Shown piece by piece: positions 1-5,216 of a stretch of DNA of 5,216 bases (within the stretch, counting starts at the first letter, position 1; every line of letters begins with the position of its first letter). Both the position numbers and the translations under genes were made by a program. The DNA comes from Sediminibacterium sp. (lineage in GTDB: Bacteria > Bacteroidota > Bacteroidia > Chitinophagales > Chitinophagaceae), in the NCBI GenBank assembly GCA_028288645.1, contig JAQBNJ010000289.1, positions 1 through 5,216 of the forward strand, written 5' to 3'. The notes below the pieces were generated by a model. That model saw nothing but the letters and a program-made list of their open reading frames with translations, made no database searches and was not told the origin of the DNA.

Positions 1-921
1 ATGGGATGGTGTTGACAATACCTGGCATAGCATCACCATCGCATCGAGATTAAAAATAGAATAGCCATAAGGCTTGGTGCGCGCAGTTTCGAACGGGAAA
101 CTGCCATCGATACCCATTTGGGTGGGAAGCAATACAGTTTGATAACGCAGCCTTAGTGAATCAAGCGTAAGCTGGTCATTACAAAGTTTAGCGAACGAAG
201 CAACCTGCATGGCCCAGCAGGTGCTGTGATTATTCTTAATATTCTTTTCAGCCAATCCCATCTTGCCGGTGGACAGCCATTCAATATAACGGCTGAACCA
301 TTTTTTGATATCAATGGCTGCCTGCTTATCAAAGACGGCAGCATTCTCCATCACGATCACCCCCTGTGCCACTTCCATAAAATGGATCGTATCGATGATG
401 CCGTAGTTGCGTCCGGTAACGCCCTGCCTTACAGCTTGCGCATACTGGAGGTTGGGATTCATCAATGTTTCAGGATCAACAAACCACGCTTTGAGATGAA
501 TAACTGCATGCTTCACATATTTCTCATCTCCCGTTAGTTTATAAGCCGAAGCCAACGCACCGATGATCTTGCTGAAACGGATCATAAACTTACGATGCGC
601 AAGAAAATTATCGGGATTGGTAACACCATCTCTTTCTTTATAAGGACCAGTGGGATTATTGGGATCAGGCCAGAAATAGTCTGACTCAGAAAAAAAATCA
701 TGTTTGCCACCCGCGCTTCGCGGTGAGGTTTCTGCGGTAATGGTAAGTGGTGGTTGCAACATTGCCCAGGCAGCTTCATCCATTATTTGTTGCCGCAATA
801 ATTCCTGCGCTTCTTTTTGTATGACCGAAACGGGATTACCGGTTGCGCTTTTATGTGATAAACAGGATAGCTGACATATGCAACAGGCGACCAATATAAA
901 AAGAATACACCATTTTTTCAT
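1..921 (-). CDS. Alginate-lyase-fold polysaccharide lyase (PL5/PL38-like), 3' end cut by the window
   Basis: An open frame of 307 codons runs from ATG at 921-919 to the left edge without a stop, so the C-terminus is missing (my estimate is several tens of residues). A hydrophobic signal peptide spans about residues 4-20. Cys13 (LVAC) or Cys20 (QLSC) could be a lipoprotein cysteine, but neither lipobox is ideal. The mature part matches the Alginate_lyase family (PF05426): SDYFWPDP at 80-87, NPDNF at 102-106, NNH at 230-232 followed by W236, then R281 and Y287 in the segment FPFETAR..PYGYSIFNLDA. In PL5 enzymes Asn-His, Arg and Tyr form the catalytic set that neutralises the uronate carboxyl and carries out beta-elimination, and N231/H232, R281 and Y287 (or Y285) are their likely counterparts. 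The predicted role is cleavage of a uronic-acid polymer (alginate or glucuronan) outside the cytoplasm. It follows the GH5 gene after 10 nt, with a weak GAAAG before the start. The family call is firm; the substrate is open. Confidence 0.87.
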   Translation of the reverse strand, partial: MKKWCILFILVACCICQLSCLSHKSATGNPVSVIQKEAQELLRQQIMDEAAWAMLQPPLTITAETSPRSAGGKHDFFSESDYFWPDPNNPTGPYKERDGVTNPDNFLAHRKFMIRFSKIIGALASAYKLTGDEKYVKHAVIHLKAWFVDPETLMNPNLQYAQAVRQGVTGRNYGIIDTIHFMEVAQGVIVMENAAVFDKQAAIDIKKWFSRYIEWLSTGKMGLAEKNIKNNHSTCWAMQVASFAKLCNDQLTLDSLRLRYQTVLLPTQMGIDGSFPFETARTKPYGYSIFNLDAMVMLCQVLSTPSH

Positions 922-931
922 TGTGCTTTCG

Positions 932-2770
932 TCAGTTTTGTTTTGTAAAGGTGATGCTTCGCAAATTGAAGCCGCCGGTATTGAAGAATACCCTAATTGT
1001 GCTGGTGCCTTTCTCCAATTGTACAATTTTATCAGGTGTGGTTGTTGCCCAGATTTGTATCCCTCCTGAATTGGCAATAGGTATTTTTTCAATCAAAAAT
1101 CTATCAACCGCCGGTTCAGATCTCGTTTGCGTTGATAACAATGAGCCCTTGCCTCCGCTAAGTTTCAAATGATCCAATAAAGCAATCTCCCCGCCATCTT
1201 TATCTGCTGCAATTGTAAACGACACTTTGTATTTGCCCCCATCCTTAAAGTTCACGGTATACTGCAGCCATTCTCCATCTTCAATATTAAAAACAAAAGG
1301 GCCATCTTTATCTTTCTGTATGTCCACACCATCATTTCTATACACACCGCCTTTATTGCCCACCGTATTTACGCCGGGTGTGTACTGGTAACGGGCTGTA
1401 TCTTTGTCGTAGTAAGCAATCCGCTGGCTTCCCATATCAAAATCAACTGCATTGATAGTAGTATTTGTTTTATCGATCACAAGTGTTTTAAATGGTTTTG
1501 TTCCATTTCCGTGTACCTGGCGAAACATGGCATCGGTCACATCTTTATGATAGAGGTTATTTTTGATCTTAAGGTTGTTCAATAATTCCTGCAAAATTTT
1601 CCACGCTTCTTCTTCCGTAAGTTTCGGGCCCTTACTTGATGTATAGTCTAAAAATTTCTGGTAATTCTCGGGTTGTTTAACCTCAAGCGGGTTACTGAGA
1701 TTCATTTTTTTGCTTTGCCACCAGGCCCAGCCGATATCGTTCTCTTCAGCAAGACGGATCGCTTCTGTGAACCATGTGTTGGAGTTCTCGCCGGACTCGC
1801 CTAACCAGAGTGGAATATTATTTTTCTCACGCAGATCTAAAAACCTGCTGATAGAACCTACCGTATTGAAATTTCCATATTTATGAAAACTCATTACAAG
1901 GTTATCATCCCATGTTGGCATGATACCATTGTAGTTATTTCCAAAACCATTGCCTTCAATGATAATGATATGTTTTTTGTCGACCTCGCGGATGGCGTTG
2001 GTGATATCGACCATGAATTGGCGTAATGGAATATTCTTTTGCTCGGCAGTGCCGCGGGTATCTTTTGGATCTTCAAATCCCCAGTTGGGTTCATTGATGA
2101 TATCGTATCCACCCATCCATTCATCTTTTGCATAGCGTGCGGCTAATTTTTTCCAGAGTGCGATCGTTTTTTCTTTGTTTGCATCACTCTGCCATAGAGA
2201 AGGTTTGGCAGGATCGCGGTCTGATATCGGGAGATCATTGCCCTGGCCGCCGGGGGTTGCATGCAGGTCGAGTATGAGATACATTTTATTCTGCCTGCAC
2301 CATTTGAGCAAACTGTCCGTCATGGCAAAACCTTTTTCGAGCCAGGTATTTTTTCCTGCAACAGGTTCTTCATCTACCGGCAGCGTGTATAAATTATAAT
2401 GCATGGGCAAACGGATGGAATTAAATCCCCATGAGGCCATTGAATCAATATCTGCTTTTGTTGTATGATTAAGTAACCATTCATTGTAAAATTGTTTCGT
2501 CTTCTCCTCACCTACCAGTTCTATTATTTTTTCTTTGATGCGGTATTGCTGACCGAGATGGCCCAGCTTAAACATATAGCCTTCCTGCAGCATCCATCCA
2601 CCAATGCCCATTCCGCGAAGGATGAATTTTTCGCCTTTTCCATTGACGATTATTTTCCCACTGGCTTTTAAAAAGCCCTGGGCATTGCTTTCATTCAATG
2701 AAAGACAAAACAGGAAGATAACTACGATACAATATTTCAAACGCATAAGCAGAAGATTTATGAGATCCAT
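932..2770 (-). CDS. Secreted GH5 glycoside hydrolase with C-terminal CBM6-like module
   Basis: This 612-residue protein starts with a signal peptide, with probable cleavage at SNA|Q (residue 30). The GH5 TIM barrel covers about residues 36-355. All the usual GH5 positions are visible: R120 (SIRLP), H170 (LDLH), N226-E227 (INEP, acid/base), H296 and Y298 (FHKY), E325 (LGES, nucleophile) and W350. It should therefore be an active retaining beta-glycanase, but I cannot fix the subfamily or the substrate. A charged, probably helical linker (about 356-435) leads to a CBM6-like beta-sandwich (about 436-612) with GGVYRNDGVDI at 474-484, GEWLQYTV at 499-506, W574, and GGFN with N602 as a likely ligand residue. 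One CBM6 aromatic appears replaced (I571 in SGGIQIW). The ATG at 2770 is one nucleotide after the GH30 stop, which suggests coupling. Met9 (2746-2744) would give a more ordinary 22-residue signal peptide and is a credible alternative start. Confidence 0.93.
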   Translation of the reverse strand: MDLINLLLMRLKYCIVVIFLFCLSLNESNAQGFLKASGKIIVNGKGEKFILRGMGIGGWMLQEGYMFKLGHLGQQYRIKEKIIELVGEEKTKQFYNEWLLNHTTKADIDSMASWGFNSIRLPMHYNLYTLPVDEEPVAGKNTWLEKGFAMTDSLLKWCRQNKMYLILDLHATPGGQGNDLPISDRDPAKPSLWQSDANKEKTIALWKKLAARYAKDEWMGGYDIINEPNWGFEDPKDTRGTAEQKNIPLRQFMVDITNAIREVDKKHIIIIEGNGFGNNYNGIMPTWDDNLVMSFHKYGNFNTVGSISRFLDLREKNNIPLWLGESGENSNTWFTEAIRLAEENDIGWAWWQSKKMNLSNPLEVKQPENYQKFLDYTSSKGPKLTEEEAWKILQELLNNLKIKNNLYHKDVTDAMFRQVHGNGTKPFKTLVIDKTNTTINAVDFDMGSQRIAYYDKDTARYQYTPGVNTVGNKGGVYRNDGVDIQKDKDGPFVFNIEDGEWLQYTVNFKDGGKYKVSFTIAADKDGGEIALLDHLKLSGGKGSLLSTQTRSEPAVDRFLIEKIPIANSGGIQIWATTTPDKIVQLEKGTSTIRVFFNTGGFNLRSITFTKQN

Positions 2771-2774
2771 TTTA
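2768..2774 (-). promoter_or_regulatory. GH30 stop / GH5 start junction, probable translational coupling
   Basis: On the coding strand the junction reads TAA-A-ATG: the GH30 stop codon, one base, then the GH5 start. No Shine-Dalgarno sequence precedes the ATG, so re-initiation by ribosomes finishing GH30 is the simplest way to start GH5. If Met9 (2746) is the true start, the spacing becomes 25 nt and coupling is less direct. Confidence 0.5.
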
Positions 2775-4178
2775 CCATATATAAGTGGCTACTGCACCGG
2801 CAGGTAATACCGCTGTTGCAGCTTTGTTATTTGCTACGATATCAAATGTTTTTTCAGCATTGGTCGTATTTAAAACGATCAACACAGTCTTACCTAATGG
2901 TGTTTTGAACGCTGCGTTTGGCAGCGGATCTTCCATAGAGGATTCAATTCTCACAGAACCGGGCCGCACAAACTTCGCCGCGTGTGCTATGATGTAATAA
3001 GCAGGATTTCTTTTGATACTATCTGCCGAGATCGTTACGGCCCCGAGGCAACTCGTGCATCCACCCCTATCCGTATGCGGTTTATATGCTGCATCGGATG
3101 CAAGGTTCCATTCGATCACGTTCCGGCTCCAGTTGCGCGTAGCGCCGATGATCAGTTTGCGCACATGGTCTGCAATATCTCTTTTAAAATTACCCGGCGC
3201 GCCTACCCATTGCTCCGTGAAATACAAGTTCTTATCGGGATGCGCATCATGCACTTTTGATAAAGCGTCTATCTTACCACCATACAAATGAAACGCTGAA
3301 CCATCAATGTATTTTTTTGCTTCGGGATCATCTAAAATAGAAATGGGATATTCGGGTTTATCGGCGTTGTGATCATAGATAATGATCTTTGTATTGATAT
3401 GTGCCTTCTTAAATGCGGGACCCAAATGATCCCGTACAAATTCTGCCTGGTCGGGTGCAAACATTTGTAAGCTGGGATTGTTACCGGGATGCAATGGCTC
3501 ATTCTGAACAGTAATGGCATCAATGCGGATACCCTGTTTCTTCATCTCCTGTATATACCGCACAAAATATTTTGCATACGCAGGATAATATTCCTTTAAT
3601 AAATTTCCACCTTTTGTATCATGGTTGTTTTTCATCCACACCGGTGGCGACCAGGGTGAAGCCATGATCTTGATGGACGGATCTGTTTTGAGGATCTCTT
3701 TCATTACAGGGATCACATCTTTTTTATCAGGCCCAAGATCAAAATGCAGAAGTGCCGTATCGGTTTCGCCGGCAGGTAGATCATCATAAGAAAAAACGTA
3801 CTCATTCAGATCAGAAGCACCGATACTTAAGCGCAGGTAACTGGTGCCGATACTATTTTTGTTAACAGCAAATAATTCTTTGATGAGAGCAGAACGTGCA
3901 GCAGCGCTCATTTTCATCATGTTCATTGCGCTGCCACCGGTTAGAGCGAATCCGAAACCATCTATCGGCTGGTACTTTGTTTTATCATCAACAACAATTA
4001 AAGTTATGGTGCCGCCTTCTTTTCTTTGAGAGAAGGAAATAGGTGATTGCTTTTGAAAAAAGACAGCATTCACCGGGTCGGTCAGCCATACTTCTGCATT
4101 ATTTTTTTGCGCATTTGAACAGATCGAAACGAACAAAATCAGAATGGGTATCAGAACCCTGGCAGGCATCGGTTTCAT
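2772..4178 (-). CDS. Secreted GH30 glycoside hydrolase (glucosylceramidase / beta-1,6-glucanase type)
   Basis: This 468-residue protein has an N-terminal signal peptide (hydrophobic 8-20, likely cleavage at SNA|Q, residue 23). The GH30 barrel with its flanking beta domain fills the rest, a normal full length. Key motifs are DGFGFALTGG at 73-82 (the family's GFG-ALT opening), RLSIGASDL at 116-124, SPWSPPVWMK at 174-183, QNEP with E227 as acid/base, and TEQW with E322 as nucleophile. Both carboxylates are present, so a retaining beta-glycosidase activity is expected, acting outside the cytoplasm. A Cys374-x-x-Cys377 pair sits in the RGGCTSCLGA segment near the C-terminal part of the barrel. The closest class I recognise is the bacterial GH30_1/GH30_3 group, which includes endo-beta-1,6-glucanases; the subfamily is inferred from motif style only. 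It lies 42 nt after the Nif3-like gene and 1 nt before the GH5 gene. No Shine-Dalgarno sequence is visible before the start; the leader is AT-rich. Confidence 0.93.
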   Translation of the reverse strand: MKPMPARVLIPILILFVSICSNAQKNNAEVWLTDPVNAVFFQKQSPISFSQRKEGGTITLIVVDDKTKYQPIDGFGFALTGGSAMNMMKMSAAARSALIKELFAVNKNSIGTSYLRLSIGASDLNEYVFSYDDLPAGETDTALLHFDLGPDKKDVIPVMKEILKTDPSIKIMASPWSPPVWMKNNHDTKGGNLLKEYYPAYAKYFVRYIQEMKKQGIRIDAITVQNEPLHPGNNPSLQMFAPDQAEFVRDHLGPAFKKAHINTKIIIYDHNADKPEYPISILDDPEAKKYIDGSAFHLYGGKIDALSKVHDAHPDKNLYFTEQWVGAPGNFKRDIADHVRKLIIGATRNWSRNVIEWNLASDAAYKPHTDRGGCTSCLGAVTISADSIKRNPAYYIIAHAAKFVRPGSVRIESSMEDPLPNAAFKTPLGKTVLIVLNTTNAEKTFDIVANNKAATAVLPAGAVATYIW

Positions 4179-4220
4179 GTAAATAAGTATGGTATTTAAT
4201 AAAAGATCAAGATACTCAAA
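4179..4220 (-). other. Short AT-rich spacer between Nif3-like and GH30 genes
   Basis: These 42 bases separate the Nif3-like stop from the GH30 start. They are AT-rich, have no stable inverted repeat and no Shine-Dalgarno sequence. A partial match to the Bacteroidota -7 element (TATCTTG against TAnnTTTG) is present, but without a well-placed -33 TTG, so I do not call a promoter. The spacer most likely acts as an unstructured ribosome-loading leader for GH30. Confidence 0.5.
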
Positions 4221-5153
4221 CTATGCCCAACTAAATGCATCCCCTGATGAAATATGTGTGACTTTAATGGAAGGGATCTGCGGTTGCAGCCATGTCATGA
4301 GCCACTCCAACCCTGGCTCCTCGCTCACGATATGCCCTAATACGAGCAATGATGTTTTTGCGCCTGATGCACGGAGATCGCGTACATATTCACTGGTTTC
4401 CCATTCTTCCAGTTCGCCAATGATGAGAAGATCGGGTTTCTCTGTTGCTATCGCATTCATTTGTGTTTTACCACCGGCTGCACCGGGTATAAATGAAATG
4501 CGGCTACAGGATTGGTTTTTATCTCCGATATATCTTAGATGTGCAATGTTCAATTTTTTCTTTGTAAGATCGATGATCGAACCCAGGCTTGTTGAGGGTA
4601 TAGTGAGCAGGTAAGGTTTCTGTGGATCGACGCCTTTTTCCCAGCCCAATGCAGTTAGTAAACCCGCCATCACGCCATCCGGTTTATGTGCATGAATATA
4701 ATCGTGAAAACGCCAGACGACTATTTTGTGTTTTTCCAATAAGGCAGCTTTGTATTTATACACCTCATCATTCTCCAGCCATTTGGTATCATCCTGGTGA
4801 TTGTAAAAAGTGGGTTCGTGGGCGATAATAAAATTGGCTCCGGCTTTGGCTGTTTTTTCTATCACATCAACTGTTGCAAACATAGTGGTTACAATACCTT
4901 TTACGGGCTGGTTGGGGTCCCCGGATTTTATTGTGTCAACGGTTTGTTTAAAAGGCGCGCCGGGTATGCTTTTCAGGATAAGATCAATTACCTGCTGAGC
5001 GGTCATGTTTTGTTTCGGCAGGAACAGGTCACTTGCGATACCGGAACCAGGCACCATCAATAAAGCAGAAGCGCCTAAAGTACTTATCGTATTAACGAAT
5101 TCTCTTCTTTGCCAGATCGTTTGTGGAACGTTGGTGCGGGACTGATCACTCAT
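4221..5153 (-). CDS. Tat-type exported Nif3-like (DUF34) dinuclear-metal protein
   Basis: This 310-residue protein belongs to the Nif3/YbgI/DUF34 family, whose members form toroidal hexamers with a two-metal site and whose biochemical role is largely unsettled. The N-terminus has a twin-arginine-like signal: R16-R17-E-F at 16-19, a hydrophobic stretch at 22-36 and possible cleavage near GIA|SD (residues 38-42). Export is unusual for a family best known from the cytoplasm. Nif3 landmarks are in order: AHEP at 111-114, a HDYIH segment at 150-154 followed by PDG at 158-160, GELEEWE at 246-252, and GH-x3-E (H274, E278). Compared with the classical ligands (HH, HxxxD, HxxxE), this protein has H112-E113 and H150-x3-H154. 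There is no central PII-like insert of the longer Nif3 forms. The start is unambiguous, since the next Met is residue 33. It is the first gene seen in the operon and lies upstream of three polysaccharide-degrading enzymes, hinting at an accessory hydrolytic role that remains unproven. Confidence 0.87.
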   Translation of the reverse strand: MSDQSRTNVPQTIWQRREFVNTISTLGASALLMVPGSGIASDLFLPKQNMTAQQVIDLILKSIPGAPFKQTVDTIKSGDPNQPVKGIVTTMFATVDVIEKTAKAGANFIIAHEPTFYNHQDDTKWLENDEVYKYKAALLEKHKIVVWRFHDYIHAHKPDGVMAGLLTALGWEKGVDPQKPYLLTIPSTSLGSIIDLTKKKLNIAHLRYIGDKNQSCSRISFIPGAAGGKTQMNAIATEKPDLLIIGELEEWETSEYVRDLRASGAKTSLLVLGHIVSEEPGLEWLMTWLQPQIPSIKVTHISSGDAFSWA

Positions 5154-5190
5154 TTTATTTATTTATTAAGGTGTTGTGCTATTGAAATTT
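5154..5190 (-). promoter_or_regulatory. A-rich leader of the Nif3-like gene with a (TAAA)3 run
   Basis: Directly before the start codon, on the coding strand, lie three tandem TAAA units (5165-5154) within an AT-rich stretch. There is no purine-rich Shine-Dalgarno sequence. A-rich unstructured leaders are the usual way translation is favoured in Bacteroidota, so this is a plausible initiation region. I found no -7/-33 promoter pair of the Bacteroidota type, so the transcription start may be further upstream, outside the window. Confidence 0.45.
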
Positions 5191-5216
5191 CTCTGTGCAA
5201 CTCCGTGTACTCCGTG
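5191..5216 (-). repeat. Tandem CACGGAG-type intergenic repeat, cut by the window edge
   Basis: On the minus strand three heptamers follow each other: CACGGAG (5216-5210), CACGGAG (5207-5201) and CACAGAG (5197-5191), with spacers TA and TTG, so the period is 9-10 bases. The array reaches the window edge and may have more units beyond it. Similar CACGGAG/CACAGAG runs occur, as far as I remember, as dispersed intergenic repeats in many environmental bacteria without an assigned function. It lies 37 bases upstream of the Nif3-like start codon, so it could be part of its 5' leader or just the end of a neighbouring intergenic element. Confidence 0.7.

Larger units (their letters stand above)
1..5153 (-). 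other. Putative four-gene polysaccharide-degradation operon
   Basis: Four same-strand genes follow each other with gaps of 42, 1 and 10 nt and no hairpin or T-run terminator between them. Three encode signal-peptide-bearing carbohydrate enzymes (GH30, GH5-CBM6, PL5/PL38-like), so co-transcription for attack on one glycan is likely. The link of the Nif3-like gene to the group is weaker because its 42-nt gap could hold a promoter, although none is convincing. The operon continues beyond the left edge; neither its promoter nor its 3' end is visible. No SusC/SusD genes or sensor/regulator are in the window. Confidence 0.7.

Noticed and set aside
226..537. 103-codon plus-strand open frame
   Set aside because: Antisense to the lyase gene within its conserved family region; no recognisable motif in the translation.
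690..697. Run of eight A residues as a slippage or sequencing-error site
   Set aside because: The lyase frame is intact across it and the encoded HDFFSES matches the family pattern, so there is no sign of an indel or programmed shift.
582..779. Possible separate small minus-strand gene or frameshift inside the lyase
   Set aside because: The main lyase frame reads through this region without a stop and keeps family motifs on both sides, so the alternate frame is a shadow and there is no frameshift.
922..931. Terminator or regulatory element between GH5 and the lyase
   Set aside because: The 10-nt gap is too short for a hairpin; it holds only a weak GAAAG ribosome-binding-like stretch.
2982..3291. 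Two overlapping 92-codon plus-strand frames
   Set aside because: Both are antisense to GH30 in different frames and overlap each other; Cys/Arg-rich translations without domain features.
4179..4220. Internal promoter before GH30
   Set aside because: Only a partial -7-like match is present with no properly spaced -33 element, which is expected by chance in AT-rich DNA.
4189..4614. 141-codon open frame on the plus strand
   Set aside because: It lies almost entirely antisense to the Nif3-like gene, whose motifs are clear. Its translation shows no domain, signal or sensible composition, so it is a shadow frame.
5191..5216. CRISPR array at the right edge
   Set aside because: Units are 7 bases with 2-3 base spacers, far too short for CRISPR repeats and spacers, and no cas genes are present.

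Overview
All four protein genes in this window lie on the minus strand, so the window is transcribed from right to left. The moderate GC content, A-rich leaders with weak or no Shine-Dalgarno sequences, secreted proteins with signal peptides ending in SNA|Q, and a set of exported carbohydrate-active enzymes all suggest a Bacteroidota member. A Chitinophagaceae-like soil or freshwater lineage is my best guess. This is inferred from sequence style, not from a database match.

Layout in order of transcription: (1) 5153-4221, a Nif3/DUF34-family protein with a twin-arginine-type signal; (2) 4178-2772, a secreted GH30 glycoside hydrolase; (3) 2770-932, a secreted GH5 glycoside hydrolase with a C-terminal CBM6-like domain; (4) 921 to the left edge, the first 307 codons of an alginate-lyase-fold polysaccharide lyase (PL5 or PL38 type), cut by the window. 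The gaps are 42, 1 and 10 nt, so at least the last three genes, and probably all four, form one operon. There is no gene-free stretch longer than 63 bases.

The three enzymes look like a secreted or periplasmic set for one complex polysaccharide. A GH30 of this type is a beta-glucanase or beta-glucosidase-like enzyme, the GH5 has a complete catalytic set plus a sugar-binding module, and the lyase should cut uronic-acid linkages. A uronic-acid-containing beta-glucan mixture, such as fungal or algal cell wall, would fit but is only inferred. No SusC/SusD pair, regulator or transporter is inside the window.

The two points most worth following up are the exported Nif3-like protein, whose metal site appears altered from the classical set, and a short tandem CACGGAG-type intergenic repeat at the extreme right edge. 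I see no CRISPR array, RNA gene, insertion sequence or clear terminator.
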